This document shows positions 8,970 through 17,316 of a DNA stretch of 46,832 nucleotides, one piece after another. The notes beneath the pieces were generated by a model. That model had not been told where the DNA came from. It saw nothing but the letters and a program-made list of their open reading frames with translations, and did not search any database. The stretch is from Weizmannia acidilactici. Its GTDB lineage: Bacteria; Bacillota; Bacilli; Bacillales; Bacillaceae_C. The stretch covers positions 1 to 46,832 of the forward strand of contig NZ_BKZP01000026.1 of the NCBI RefSeq assembly GCF_008974185.1. The letters run 5' to 3'. Both the position numbers and the translations under genes were made by a program. The stretch's first letter is position 1, and the number at the start of each line of letters is the position of its first letter.

Positions 8970-9113
8970 TTACTCGCCCTTTGTCTGGATCACTTGAGCA
9001 TGCTGTCCCGAACGGTCCTGCATTTGTTTCCCTTTATTGCCGGAAAATCCGCGTGGCTGTGTGCCGAGGTGATCCGGAACAAAATATTTGCTTTTCTTTT
9101 TTGGGTTGCCCAT
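8970..9113 (-). CDS. sspN: Small acid-soluble spore protein N
   Basis: A 47-residue basic protein starting [20 protein letters not shown], with core [18 protein letters not shown] and the end VIQTKGE. This is the SspN pattern. A very strong GGGAGGGGGG ribosome site lies just upstream of ATG. It is followed by tlp on the same strand. A sigma-G-like promoter lies 43-70 nt upstream, so synthesis in the forespore is expected. Confidence 0.93.
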   Translation of the reverse strand: MGNPKKKSKYFVPDHLGTQPRGFSGNKGKQMQDRSGQHAQVIQTKGE

Positions 9114-9155
9114 GTTTATCCCCCCTCCCCCTACATCTTCCCCCGGGAAAGGATG

Positions 9156-9184
9156 AATTATGAGCCGATGCTAGTGGCTTATTC
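9156..9184 (-). promoter_or_regulatory. Sigma-G-like promoter of sspN-tlp
   Basis: On the minus strand GAATA, 17 nt, CATAATT. GAATA fits the sigma-G -35 pattern GHATR, and CATAATT matches 6 of 7 of CATHHTA. The -35 overlaps the stop codon of the upstream small gene. Confidence 0.55.
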
Positions 9185-9313
9185 TGCTAATTTCATCGCA
9201 TGTTTCCGTTCCAGCCGTTCTTCTATTTGCTTCATAGCATCCATATCGCGTAATAATGCCTGCTTATTTTCGGCAACCAAATCGGAAAAAGTTTTTTTGT
9301 GCATTTTTCTCAC
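9179..9313 (-). CDS. FbpB-family small basic protein
   Basis: A 44-residue protein read from GTG: (M)RKMHKKTFSDLVAENKQALL continuing RDMDAMKQIEERLERKHAMKLAE. The pattern S-F-x-x-L-V-x-x-N-K-x-x-L-L-x-D with a following I-E-x-[KR]-[LI]-E is that of FbpB-type proteins, proposed helpers of the Fur-controlled small RNA FsrA in B. subtilis. AAGGAG lies 8 nt before GTG. A promoter overlapped by a Fur-box-like sequence lies 43-70 nt upstream. It follows citB directly and precedes sspN. The family call is from motif memory; the exact paralogue (FbpA, B or C) cannot be told. Confidence 0.75.
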   Translation of the reverse strand: MRKMHKKTFSDLVAENKQALLRDMDAMKQIEERLERKHAMKLAE

Positions 9314-9355
9314 TTTTGCCACTCCTTGCGTATGTATTTTTACTTAGTATGGGCA

Positions 9356-9383
9356 ATTATGAGAAAAATTATAAATGCGTCAA
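9356..9383 (-). promoter_or_regulatory. Promoter with overlapping Fur-box-like operator
   Basis: On the minus strand TTGACG, 16 nt, CATAAT (5 of 6 at each hexamer). TGAGAAAAATTATAA at 9360-9374 on the plus strand matches 11 of 14 defined positions of the 7-1-7 Fur box TGATAATnATTATCA and covers the -10 and spacer. Iron-dependent repression by Fur is inferred. Confidence 0.55.
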
Positions 9384-9415
9384 AAAAGCTGCGACCCGTA
9401 AGATCGCAGCTTTTT
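9382..9415 (-). terminator. Terminator of citB
   Basis: A stem of about 12 bp (minus AAAAAGCTGCGA with TCGCAGCTTTTTT) and a short loop, 9 nt past the citB stop. Its T-run abuts the -35 of the next promoter. Confidence 0.85.
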
Positions 9416-9424
9416 GGAGCAAAA

Positions 9425-12157
9425 TTATTTTGTCTGTACTTCATCTCTCGACTGTTGCAGTTTGCCGCGCAATACCATTTGCAGGATGCCGCCGTGGCGG
9501 TAGTAATCGATTTCCACTTCGGAATCGAAACGGACGAGCGCTTGAAATTCTGTTTTCTTTCCTGCTTCATCGGTTGCAGTAACCTTAACCCAATCATGCG
9601 GCTTCACATTTTCATCAATCTGCACTTCAAACGTTTCTTTTCCGGTAAGGCCGAGTGTGTCGGCATTTTCGCCTTTTTTAAACTGCAGCGGAAGCACACC
9701 CATCAGCACTAGATTCGAGCGATGGATCCGTTCGAAGCTTTCCGCAATGACGGTTTTGATGCCGAGCAGATATGTGCCTTTTGCCGCCCAGTCACGTGAA
9801 GAGCCCATACCGTAATCTTTGCCGGCCAGGACAACAAGGCCGGTGCCGTTTTCTTTATACCGCATGGCAGCATCGTAAATCGATGTGACCTCATTTGTCG
9901 GCCAGTAAGTTGTATAGCCGCCTTCCGTTCCTGGAGCGATTTGGTTGCGGATGCGGATATTGGCAAATGTCCCGCGCATCATGACTTCGTGGTTGCCGCG
10001 GCGCGATCCGTAAGAGTTAAAGTCACGCGGTTCAACACCTTTTGAAAGCAAGTATTTGCCGGCCGGAGTATCTTTTCCGATTGCCCCCGCAGGTGAAATA
10101 TGGTCAGTTGTAACCGAATCGCCGAATTTGCCGATGACTTGCAGGCCGGTTAACGGCTTGACTTCGCCCGGTTCCGGAGACAGGTTTTCAAAGAACGGCG
10201 GATTTTGGATGTATGTTGATTCAGAATCCCAAGTGTATAAAGGTTCGTCGCTCGTTTCGATTGCATTCCAGCGTTCATTATCGCTAAAGACATTTTCATA
10301 CTGTTTGCGGAACAGTTCCGGTGTTACGACTTGTTTGATCGTTTCGTTAATTTCGTCCTGGGACGGCCAAATGTCTTTTAAGTATACATCATTTCCGTTT
10401 TTATCTTTTCCGATCGGATCGTTATTTAAATCGATGTTGACGGTTCCGGCCAAAGCGTATGCCACAACAAGCGGCGGCGATGCCAAATAGTTCGCTTTGA
10501 CAAGCGGATGGATCCGGCCTTCAAAGTTGCGGTTTCCAGAAAGGACGGAAGTGACAAGCAGGTCGTTTTCCGCGATCGTTTTTTCGATTTCTTCTTTCAG
10601 CGGCCCGGAGTTTCCGATACAGGTTGTACAACCATATCCGACAAGGTTAAAGCCTAGTTTTTCCAAGTACGGCATTAAACCGGAATCATTTAAATAACCG
10701 GTAACGACTTTCGATCCAGGCGCAAGCGAAGTTTTTACATATTTCGGCACTTCAAGGCCTTTTTCCACCGCTTTTTTCGCAAGCAGGCCGGCGCCGAGCA
10801 TTACGTAAGGGTTGGATGTATTTGTACAACTTGTAATGGCTGCAATCGCAACAGCACCGGTTTTAATCGGGGCCGATTCACCGTTGTTGAATTGGATGAC
10901 GGCTTCTTTTTCAAGTTCTTTTTCATCCAGCCCGAAACCTTGGTTGCCGGCAGGCGCCGTGATCGCTTTTTGGAAAGCGGACTGCATTTGGGAGAGCGGA
11001 ATAAGGTCCTGCGGGCGTTTCGGGCCGGAAAGGTTCGCTTCGATTTCAGAAAGATTCAGTTCGAGCACATCGGTATAAACCGGATCTTCTTTATCCGGGG
11101 TAAAGAACATGCCGTTTTCTTTTAAGTAGGCTTCCACTAATTTCACATGGTCTTCGCTTCGGCCGGTTAGGCGCAAGTAAGCAAGCGATTCATCGTCAAC
11201 CGGGAAGAATCCGCATGTTGCCCCGTATTCAGGAGCCATGTTTGCAATTGTGGCGCGGTCCGCTAACGGCAGCGTCGATACACCAGGTCCGAAGAATTCG
11301 ACAAATTTGCCGACTACCCCTTTTTGGCGCAGAAGTTGTGTCACTTTTAACGCAAGGTCTGTTGCAGTAGCGCCGTTCGGCAGGGAACCCGTAAGTTTTA
11401 CGCCGATGACTTCGGGGATCGGGAAGTAGGAAGGCTGGCCGAGCATGCCGGCTTCCGCTTCGATCCCGCCGACGCCCCAGCCGAGCACGCCGAGCCCGTT
11501 AACCATTGTCGTATGGGAGTCGGTTCCGACAAGCGTATCCGGATAAGCTTCATATTCGCCGTTTTCCAGTTCTTTTTCATGGACAACACTTGCGAGGTAT
11601 TCAAGGTTAACCTGGTGCACGATCCCGGTTGCAGGCGGAACGGCACGGTAGTTGTCAAATGCTTTTTGCGCCCAATTTAAAAATTTGTAGCGTTCGGCAT
11701 TACGCTTGAATTCAAAATCCATGTTGGCCTGCAGGGCGTCCGGTGTGCCGTATTTGTCAACCTGTACCGAGTGGTCAATGACAAGGTCAACCGGAACTTC
11801 CGGATTGATTTTGTCCGGATTTCCGCCCATATCGGCCATCGCTTTGCGGAGGGATGCAAGGTCGACCACAACCGGTACGCCGGTAAAGTCCTGCAAAATA
11901 ACGCGGGACGGTTTAAACGGAACTTCTTTGTCCTTCACTTCATCTGAACCCCATTTGGCCAAATCTTCTACATGTTCTTTTGTAATAGCATGGCCGTCCA
12001 TTTGGCGGAGCACAGATTCGAGCAGCACTTTAATCGAATACGGCAGGCGTGAAACATTGGCAATTCCTGCGTCCTGGAGCGCCGTCAAACGGTAGTAGTG
12101 ATAGCGTTTCCCATTTACTTCAAACGTAGAACGCGCTTGAAAGACATCATTCGACAT
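9425..12157 (-). CDS. citB: Aconitate hydratase (aconitase A)
   Basis: A 910-residue [4Fe-4S] enzyme that converts citrate to isocitrate in the TCA cycle; in B. subtilis the apo-form also binds RNA. The three cluster cysteines are at Cys444 (SCTNTSNP) and Cys510/Cys513 ([12 protein letters not shown]). GTDSHTT near 211-217 and the C-terminal swivel-domain blocks [20 protein letters not shown] and [17 protein letters not shown] are intact. Length equals the bacterial AcnA/IRP1-like family. GGGGGAA precedes ATG. The gene diverges from sspO and has a dyad promoter region that resembles CcpC control. Confidence 0.98.
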   Translation of the reverse strand: MSNDVFQARSTFEVNGKRYHYYRLTALQDAGIANVSRLPYSIKVLLESVLRQMDGHAITKEHVEDLAKWGSDEVKDKEVPFKPSRVILQDFTGVPVVVDLASLRKAMADMGGNPDKINPEVPVDLVIDHSVQVDKYGTPDALQANMDFEFKRNAERYKFLNWAQKAFDNYRAVPPATGIVHQVNLEYLASVVHEKELENGEYEAYPDTLVGTDSHTTMVNGLGVLGWGVGGIEAEAGMLGQPSYFPIPEVIGVKLTGSLPNGATATDLALKVTQLLRQKGVVGKFVEFFGPGVSTLPLADRATIANMAPEYGATCGFFPVDDESLAYLRLTGRSEDHVKLVEAYLKENGMFFTPDKEDPVYTDVLELNLSEIEANLSGPKRPQDLIPLSQMQSAFQKAITAPAGNQGFGLDEKELEKEAVIQFNNGESAPIKTGAVAIAAITSCTNTSNPYVMLGAGLLAKKAVEKGLEVPKYVKTSLAPGSKVVTGYLNDSGLMPYLEKLGFNLVGYGCTTCIGNSGPLKEEIEKTIAENDLLVTSVLSGNRNFEGRIHPLVKANYLASPPLVVAYALAGTVNIDLNNDPIGKDKNGNDVYLKDIWPSQDEINETIKQVVTPELFRKQYENVFSDNERWNAIETSDEPLYTWDSESTYIQNPPFFENLSPEPGEVKPLTGLQVIGKFGDSVTTDHISPAGAIGKDTPAGKYLLSKGVEPRDFNSYGSRRGNHEVMMRGTFANIRIRNQIAPGTEGGYTTYWPTNEVTSIYDAAMRYKENGTGLVVLAGKDYGMGSSRDWAAKGTYLLGIKTVIAESFERIHRSNLVLMGVLPLQFKKGENADTLGLTGKETFEVQIDENVKPHDWVKVTATDEAGKKTEFQALVRFDSEVEIDYYRHGGILQMVLRGKLQQSRDEVQTK

Positions 12158-12239
12158 GTCTTTTCCCCCTTTTTCAAGATTCGTGTTTTCATCATTTCAT
12201 AGAAAAGCGGAATAATCCGTAAAAACTTCTCGCAGTTCC

Positions 12240-12284
12240 ATCATATTACAATAATCACCATAAGTAAATAACAATAATGTTATT
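12240..12284 (-). promoter_or_regulatory. citB promoter with AATAACA-N4-TGTTATT dyad
   Basis: On the minus strand TTTACT (12263-12268), 17 nt, TATGAT (12240-12245). A perfect 7-bp dyad AATAACA..TGTTATT (12267-12284) overlaps the upstream edge of the -35. In B. subtilis CcpC represses citB through ATAA/TTAT dyads; here the ATAA-TTAT spacing is 8 rather than 7, so assignment to CcpC is tentative. Confidence 0.55.
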
Positions 12285-12378
12285 GTAAGTGATAAGTTTT
12301 CTTTATTTTACTTTCGATTTTGAATCGAAAAAATTTTATGACCCCATCTAAAACAGACATGATTTTTCCCTTTTCAAA

Positions 12379-12385
12379 CATACTA
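12379..12385 (+). promoter_or_regulatory. Sigma-G/F -10-like element of sspO
   Basis: CATACTA exactly fits CATHHTA 28 nt before the sspO start. The -35 region at 17-18 nt does not fit GHATR well. Confidence 0.4.
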
Positions 12386-12413
12386 AGCTTAAAGAAACTG
12401 GAGGTGAACGATG

Positions 12414-12563
12414 ATGGCAAGGCAGAAAGCCAACCATATACGCCCAGGCATGAACGCTGCGAAAGCGCAGGGAAAAGGCGCGGGATATAATGAAGAAGTT
12501 TCAAACGAGCCGTTAACCGAGAGGGAAAAGCAGTTCAATAAAAAGTGCAAGAAAAAACAGTAG
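12414..12563 (+). CDS. sspO: Small acid-soluble spore protein O
   Basis: A 49-residue forespore protein, [20 protein letters not shown] then [20 protein letters not shown], with a basic NKKCKKKQ tail. It follows the SspO (CotK) pattern. Two ATGs are adjacent; GGAGGTG lies 4 nt from the first and 7 nt from the second, so I take the second. Divergent from citB as in B. subtilis. In B. subtilis sspP follows directly; here sspP is displaced by the ampS insertion to about 1.8 kb away. Confidence 0.93.
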   Translation: MARQKANHIRPGMNAAKAQGKGAGYNEEVSNEPLTEREKQFNKKCKKKQ

Positions 12564-12569
12564 AGAATG

Positions 12570-12606
12570 CAAAGAAATCAGCCTGCCAGGCTGATTTCTT
12601 TGTTTT
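12570..12606 (+). terminator. Terminator of sspO
   Basis: A 15-bp stem CAAAGAAATCAGCCT (12570-12584) with AGGCTGATTTCTTTG (12588-12602) around a 3-nt loop is followed by TTTTG. Confidence 0.85.
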
Positions 12607-12650
12607 GTGCATTCGAGGTTGTTTATTAATATAATATTAATGTTTTTTCA

Positions 12651-13895
12651 TTAAATGGCCCAATCCCCGTTCCGGAACACAGGCACAACTGTTCCGTCCT
12701 GTTTGATTCCATCAATATTCATTTCGACAGAACCGATCATAAAGTCAACATGGACATTGGAGACATTCATGCCGTGTTTTAACAGTTCTTCTTCACTCAT
12801 TTTCGTGCCGCCCTCGATTGTGGTCGGATAGGCGGCGCCGATTGCCAGGTGGTTTGAAGCATTTTCATCAAACAGCGTGTTGAAAAAGGTGATGCCGGAT
12901 TGTGAAATTGGCGACGGATCTGGAACGAGCGCCACTTCGCCAAGCCCAGTTGCCCCCTCGTTTTCAAAAACGAGTTTTTTGATCGCTTCACCGCCTCTTT
13001 CGGCAGAAATGTCCACAATCTTGCCGTCTTTAAAATGGACAACAATCCCTTCAATTAACGTGCCGGCATAACTTAAAGGTTTTGTGCTGCGGACAACGCC
13101 TTCCATCCTGTGGGTATCAGGAGCGGTAAATACCTCTTCTGTCGGCATATTGGCAATGAACTCCTCGCCTTTCGGGTTAAAGCTTCCCGCGCTCGCCCAA
13201 ATATGGTTTTTCGGGAGGCCCAGTGTCAAATCCGTGCCAGGCGCCGTATAATGGAGCGCGTCAAATTGGATTTCGTTTAATTTTGCCGCTTTTTCGTTCA
13301 AAATCTTTTTATGTTCTTCCCAGGCGGCAACAGGATCGTCGGCGTACACTCGGCACGTCTTGAAAATTTGGTCCCAAAGGGCATCGACTTGCTCTTCTTC
13401 CGTTTTTAAATCCGGGAACACTTTTGCAGCCCAGCCGGCACCCGCCGCTGCTGCGACCGTCCATTTTATATCATCATTTTGGGTGGCCACCCGCTGCGCC
13501 TTGAACGCTTTCGATGCCGCATTTTGATAAGCGGCGACTTTATGCGGGTCAATTTCATCCAACAGCCCTGGGTCGCTTGACAAAATTGAAAGCCGGCTGA
13601 CTTTATGGTTTAGCACATGATCTTCAGTTTCGGCAATTTTATAGTCCGGAATATGGGTCAGCACTTCCTCCGGCTGGTTCAGATAATGCTGCTTTGTGAT
13701 TTCGTCGTCAGACCAGTCGACAATAACCTTTTCGGCACCGAGCGCATAAGCTTCTTTCACGACAAGGCGTGCGAGTTTTGCCTGGTCTGTCGTGATATAC
13801 ACTTTTACCCAATCTCCCGGCTGGACATTTATACCTTTAGACACAAGCAATTTCGCATATTTCTGTAAATTCCGTTCAAAATCCGATAATACCAT
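12651..13895 (-). CDS. ampS: M29-family aminopeptidase AmpS
   Basis: A 414-residue thermophilic-type metallo-aminopeptidase (family M29) that removes N-terminal residues from peptides in the cytosol. Family metal-site blocks are visible: NMPTEEVFTAPD, AERGGEAIKKLV with GLGEVALVPDPSPI, ENASNHLAIGAAYP, and NVSNVHVDFMIGS. Together they supply the Glu, Glu, His, Tyr, His and Asp ligands expected for a two-metal centre. AGGAGG precedes ATG by 8 nt. Length equals AmpS/AmpT (about 410). It sits alone between the sspO and sspP loci. Confidence 0.93.
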   Translation of the reverse strand: MVLSDFERNLQKYAKLLVSKGINVQPGDWVKVYITTDQAKLARLVVKEAYALGAEKVIVDWSDDEITKQHYLNQPEEVLTHIPDYKIAETEDHVLNHKVSRLSILSSDPGLLDEIDPHKVAAYQNAASKAFKAQRVATQNDDIKWTVAAAAGAGWAAKVFPDLKTEEEQVDALWDQIFKTCRVYADDPVAAWEEHKKILNEKAAKLNEIQFDALHYTAPGTDLTLGLPKNHIWASAGSFNPKGEEFIANMPTEEVFTAPDTHRMEGVVRSTKPLSYAGTLIEGIVVHFKDGKIVDISAERGGEAIKKLVFENEGATGLGEVALVPDPSPISQSGITFFNTLFDENASNHLAIGAAYPTTIEGGTKMSEEELLKHGMNVSNVHVDFMIGSVEMNIDGIKQDGTVVPVFRNGDWAI

Positions 13896-13969
13896 ACTGT
13901 TCCCTCCTAAATAAATGCAATTTTTTGTTATAAACCATATTTTTTTGTGCAGACCCGATACATTTCAAT

Positions 13970-13978
13970 ATTATACCA
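13970..13978 (-). promoter_or_regulatory. Extended -10 promoter of ampS
   Basis: On the minus strand TGGTATAAT, a TGn-extended perfect -10, about 75 nt before the ampS ATG. No matching -35 is seen. Confidence 0.5.
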
Positions 13979-13999
13979 GATTCAGGCAGACAACCATAT

Positions 14000-14024
14000 G
14001 AAAAAAGCAGGGTGCTCCCCCGCC
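14000..14024 (-). terminator. Terminator of the 85-residue gene
   Basis: A hairpin of GCGGGG with CCCTGC on the minus strand followed by TTTTTTC directly after the stop codon. Confidence 0.6.
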
Positions 14025-14282
14025 TTATTTTTCATCTACTTTTTTCACGATTTTATCCAAATCGTTGCGGAAACGCTCCAATTGCGGACGCTGCGTTTCG
14101 CTGGCCACTTCGAGCGCGTTTTCAATCTGCTGGTATGTTTCATTGATTTCTTCTTTTAAATGTTTTAAATGATGGCCGTAGTCTTCGCTGTCCACAACGA
14201 AATCCCGGTAAATATCTTCCGTCTGGTTCATGCTTTGCTGGGCTGCCTGGAACGCCTGCTGCTTGTCTTTATGGTAAGGCAT
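14025..14282 (-). CDS. Small hydrophilic helical protein, function unknown
   Basis: An 85-residue protein, [20 protein letters not shown] at the start, rich in Gln, Glu and Lys. It has heptad-like spacing in [20 protein letters not shown] and later [16 protein letters not shown], suggesting a coiled coil. AAGGAGAG lies 6 nt before ATG. A GAATA-N17-TACACTA element (about 14314-14342 on the minus strand) resembles a forespore promoter, matching 5 of 7 at the -10; this and the neighbouring sspP hint at a sporulation link but do not prove it. I do not recognise a named family. Confidence 0.7.
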   Translation of the reverse strand: MPYHKDKQQAFQAAQQSMNQTEDIYRDFVVDSEDYGHHLKHLKEEINETYQQIENALEVASETQRPQLERFRNDLDKIVKKVDEK

Positions 14283-14393
14283 TGTCATCTCTCCTTCAAA
14301 AAAATTGCAATGGTTAGTGTATACCATTTTTCCGCAAATATTCCGTATAACCGGCTTCAAAAAAGCAAAAAGTATAAAAAGGAGGGATGGAAT

Positions 14394-14540
14394 TTGACAA
14401 ACAAAAACGACAGCAACGATATGCACAGAAACCAGCCGAAAGTAAACAACGGCGGGCAGCCAGAACCCTTAAGCGGGTCAAAAAAAGTAAAAAACCGCAA
14501 CCATACGAGGCAAAAACATAACGCAGGACACGATATGTAA
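14394..14540 (+). CDS. sspP: Small acid-soluble spore protein P
   Basis: A 48-residue protein, (M)[20 protein letters not shown] followed by [20 protein letters not shown] and the end HNAGHDM. The [22 protein letters not shown] core is diagnostic of SspP (CotL). The start is TTG: AAGGAGGG lies 7 nt upstream, and the nearby ATG is in another frame. Length equals B. subtilis SspP. It is separated from sspO, its usual partner. A weak GC hairpin (14551-14571) follows but lacks a T-run. Confidence 0.92.
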   Translation: MTNKNDSNDMHRNQPKVNNGGQPEPLSGSKKVKNRNHTRQKHNAGHDM

Positions 14541-14666
14541 GACTTCAAGCAGGCAGGGACTGGCCCCGCCTTCACCGGTGCACGCAAAAATGTGTAAATT
14601 TTAGACGTTTTTGAATACTGTCCTTTATGTTTAGCCCCATATAGAAAGAATAGGAGGAATGGTAAA

Positions 14667-14918
14667 ATGTCGTTTATCTTATATTTAATCATAGGTGGGA
14701 TTATTGGATGGCTTGCAGGCCTCATTTTAGGCAGGGATATCCCGGGCGGTATCATCGGCAATATTATTGCGGGAATCATCGGCGCATGGCTCGGGGGCGC
14801 AATTTTCGGGAATTTCGGCCCGGCCGTTGCAGGTATGGCGATTATTCCAGCTCTGATCGGCGCCATCATACTTGTTTTTGTATTGAGCTTTATTTTAAGA
14901 ACTGCCAGAAAAGCATAA
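14667..14918 (+). CDS. GlsB/YeaQ/YmgE family membrane protein
   Basis: An 83-residue protein with three glycine-rich membrane segments: MSFILYLIIGGIIGWLAGLI, then IIGNIIAGIIGAWLGGAIF, then GMAIIPALIGAIILVFVLSF. The spacing with LGRDIPGGIIGNII matches the transglycosylase-associated/YeaQ family, often part of general stress regulons; its activity is unknown. GGAGGAATGGTAAA precedes ATG. It converges on the lytic transglycosylase gene and shares its terminator. Confidence 0.85.
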   Translation: MSFILYLIIGGIIGWLAGLILGRDIPGGIIGNIIAGIIGAWLGGAIFGNFGPAVAGMAIIPALIGAIILVFVLSFILRTARKA

Positions 14919-14921
14919 TGG

Positions 14922-14949
14922 AAAAGGGCGGACGGTCCCGCCCTTTTTT
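14922..14949. terminator. Bidirectional terminator
   Basis: AAAAGGGCG (14922-14930) pairs with CGCCCTTTT (14939-14947) around an 8-nt loop, with T-runs on both strands. It serves the two converging genes; the T-run overlaps the stop of the minus-strand gene. Confidence 0.85.
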
Positions 14950-15589
14950 ACCGGTTTACTTCCTGCGCGCCTTCTTTTTTATACAGGCGGACATAATACA
15001 TCACTTCGGATACATATTTGTTGCTGTGGTTGTAGGAGTAGACGGCTTTTTCAATCTGGCCGTCCGCCGCGCCATTTTTCGCAAGGTAATTTGCCGCGCT
15101 AAAGATGGCGTCTTTATCGTCAAACGGGTCCGCCTTCCCGTCCCCGTCCGCATCGATGCCGTATCCCCCGTACTTTTTGATTACAGCCGGGTCCGTTTTT
15201 TCCTTTTCGGGGATATTCCCTTTTCCAAGCCCGCTGCATGACGGGTGCTTCCATCCGACAAAAGTGCACGGCATAAATTGCATCGGCCCCTCTGCCCCGG
15301 CCGGTGAAACCATTGGCTTCAATGTTGAAAATCTCGTTTCAACCCGGTGATGGGCAGCAAGCACATACCAGGGAACCCCGTAAACTTTTTGTGCTTCCAA
15401 GTATATTGCCATATATTTTTTCGGTATGTAGGAGTTGTATTTTTTCTCTATTTTTTCTTCATGGGAAATCAAGTAATAGCCGATGACCAACACCGGGATC
15501 AATAGGATGATGAATGTTTTGCGCCGGTTCTGTTTCTTCTTGGATGATTTTGGCATTTCCGTATAAGTCCTTTCTCGTTTCCCTTTCAC
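14948..15589 (-). CDS. Membrane-anchored lytic transglycosylase/lysozyme-like protein
   Basis: A 213-residue protein with a basic N-terminus, one membrane anchor (TFIILLIPVLVIGYYLI, about residues 25-41) and an SLT-type goose-lysozyme-like domain outside the cell. VPWYVLAAHHRVETRFS carries the likely catalytic Glu, followed by SPAGAEGPMQFMPCTFVGW, the typical S-x-x-G-A-x-G-P-M-Q-F/I-M-P block. DADGDGKADPFDDKDAIFSAANYL is a calcium-loop-like turn plus substrate helix, and AVYSYNHSNKYVSEV closes the fold. Two starts are possible: GTG at 15589 (AAAGGA 5 nt upstream) or ATG at 15556 (AAAGGA 11 nt upstream). It cleaves peptidoglycan glycan chains by family; the biological role is open. Confidence 0.85.
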   Translation of the reverse strand: MKGKRERTYTEMPKSSKKKQNRRKTFIILLIPVLVIGYYLISHEEKIEKKYNSYIPKKYMAIYLEAQKVYGVPWYVLAAHHRVETRFSTLKPMVSPAGAEGPMQFMPCTFVGWKHPSCSGLGKGNIPEKEKTDPAVIKKYGGYGIDADGDGKADPFDDKDAIFSAANYLAKNGAADGQIEKAVYSYNHSNKYVSEVMYYVRLYKKEGAQEVNR

Positions 15590-15616
15590 ATCTTTCCTTT
15601 ATATCATACCGAATGT

Positions 15617-15650
15617 AAAAGCCGAAATCCACGGGAAGATTCCGGCTTTT
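15617..15650 (-). terminator. Terminator of the acyl-CoA ligase gene
   Basis: AAAAGCCGGAATC pairs with GATTTCGGCTTTT on the minus strand, 7 nt after the stop, ending in a T-run. Confidence 0.8.
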
Positions 15651-15656
15651 GCCCTT

Positions 15657-17276
15657 CTATTGGGCGCTCGCATAATGGTTCTGCAACTGTTCGCGCAACG
15701 CCCGCTTTAAAAATTTGCCGACCGAGGTTTTTGGGATCTCTTTTACGAATATAATGTCATCCGGGATCCACCACGAGGCAAACTGCTTTTTTAAATAATC
15801 TTTCAACACTTGGGCGGTGACTTTATTTTCATAGCCGTTTTTTAAAACGACGCAGCCGAGCGGGCGTTCCTGCCATAACGGATGTGGGACAGCAATGACC
15901 GCCGCTTCGAACACTGCTTCATGGGACATGAGAGCGTTTTCGAGTTCAACGGAAGAAATCCATTCACCTCCGCTTTTTATCAAGTCTTTTGTTCGATCGG
16001 TAATTTTTAAGTAGCCTTCTTCGTCGATAACCGCAATATCCCCGGTAAATAACCAACCATTTTTAAAGGCTTCATGCCTACTGTTGTCACGGTAATATTC
16101 ATCCGCAATCCAAGGGCCCCTAATGGTAAGTTCGCCCATCGTTTTCCCGTCCCATGGCACTTCCCCTTTTTCATTTACGACTTTTACTTCAACCCCGGGA
16201 ACCGGCAGGCCTGTTTTTCCCCTCGTTTCAATAATTTGGTCCAGCGTATCATCTTTCATGCTGCTTTTTAAGGATGCAACGGAGACAATCGGAGAAGTTT
16301 CCGTCATCCCGTATCCGGTCATAAACGGCACTTTGTATGTTTCCTCGTAAGCGCGGATCAGCCCTTTTGGTGATGCTGCTCCCCCGCTGACAATGAGACG
16401 CAGGCTGCTGATATCGTATTGTTTTTCCTGTAACACTTTCAGCATGCCGATCCATATCGTCGGGACGCCAGCCGTAATTGTCACTTTTTCTTTTTCAATC
16501 AGTCCAGCCAGCAGCTCCGGTGTAAAAGACGGGCCGGGAAGCACCTGTGTTGCGCCGAACCAAGCGGCGGCATACGGCAGACCCCATGCATTCACATGAA
16601 ACATCGGGACGACCGGCATCGCCACATCTTGTTCGCAAACACCAAGATTATCCGCAAGGCCTAGCGCCATGCTGTGAAGGTAAAGGCCGCGGTGGGAATA
16701 GACAACACCTTTCGGGTAACCGGTAGTTGCCGAAGTATAACACATGGCAGCAGGCGCATTTTCATCGAGGCCATGCAAAAACGGGTAATCTTCATCTCCT
16801 TCATTCAAAATTGCTTCATAAGAAGATACAGGGTAAAGCGTTGTTTCCGGAAGCGTTTTGCTATCGCTCATGATAACGAAATGCTCCACCGTCTTCAGCC
16901 TGTCACGGATTTTTTCAATGAGAGGAACGAGATCAACATCCACTAAAAGAATTTTATCTTCCGCATGGTTGATGACATAAGCAAGATGGTCTTCCGACAA
17001 CCGGATATTCACCATATGCAGGACAGCCCCGCGGCACGGCACTGCAAAATACGCTTCCAAATGGCGGTGGTGGTTCCAGGCAAAAGACCCGATCCTGTCG
17101 CCTTTTTTCATGCCAAGCTTTTCCAAGGCGCTGGAAAGCCGGCGCGTCCGCTTGGCAATCTCGGCATACGGTATCCGCTGTATGCCGGTGTGCGTCCGCG
17201 ACACCACCAGTTTCCTCGGAAAGTAGCGCTCAGCCCTCTCTATTAAGGAAGAGAGCAAAAGCGGCGTGTTCATCAT
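15657..17276 (-). CDS. Fatty-acid--CoA ligase (AMP-forming)
   Basis: An about 539-residue ANL-superfamily enzyme that activates a medium- or long-chain fatty acid to its CoA thioester with ATP. Core motifs are the P-loop CYTSATTGYPKGVVYSHRG (Ala replaces the usual Gly in YTSGTTG), the GYGMTETSP adenine motif, and WLFTGDIAVIDEEGYLKITD. These are followed by RTKDLIKSGGEWISSVELE and the catalytic Lys in KTSVGKFLKRALRE. The first codons offer three ATGs (17282, 17276, 17273); the GTGGGG site favours 17276. It stands alone, 35-40 nt downstream of lrgB on the same strand, so co-transcription is not excluded. Substrate length cannot be read from sequence. Confidence 0.9.
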   Translation of the reverse strand: MMNTPLLLSSLIERAERYFPRKLVVSRTHTGIQRIPYAEIAKRTRRLSSALEKLGMKKGDRIGSFAWNHHRHLEAYFAVPCRGAVLHMVNIRLSEDHLAYVINHAEDKILLVDVDLVPLIEKIRDRLKTVEHFVIMSDSKTLPETTLYPVSSYEAILNEGDEDYPFLHGLDENAPAAMCYTSATTGYPKGVVYSHRGLYLHSMALGLADNLGVCEQDVAMPVVPMFHVNAWGLPYAAAWFGATQVLPGPSFTPELLAGLIEKEKVTITAGVPTIWIGMLKVLQEKQYDISSLRLIVSGGAASPKGLIRAYEETYKVPFMTGYGMTETSPIVSVASLKSSMKDDTLDQIIETRGKTGLPVPGVEVKVVNEKGEVPWDGKTMGELTIRGPWIADEYYRDNSRHEAFKNGWLFTGDIAVIDEEGYLKITDRTKDLIKSGGEWISSVELENALMSHEAVFEAAVIAVPHPLWQERPLGCVVLKNGYENKVTAQVLKDYLKKQFASWWIPDDIIFVKEIPKTSVGKFLKRALREQLQNHYASAQ

Positions 17277-17316
17277 ATGCATCTACCCCACTTTTGTAAA
17301 AATATATTCATCCCGC

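Noticed and set aside
14357-14869. 170-residue minus-strand reading frame
   Set aside because: It is antisense to sspP and the YeaQ-like gene, both of which have clear family matches and ribosome sites; its proline-rich content is a mirror of glycine-rich membrane helices.
15657-17276. Loss of function from YTSATTG in the ligase P-loop
   Set aside because: The Ala variant is, to my knowledge, common in this subgroup of acyl-CoA ligases, so it is not taken as a defect.
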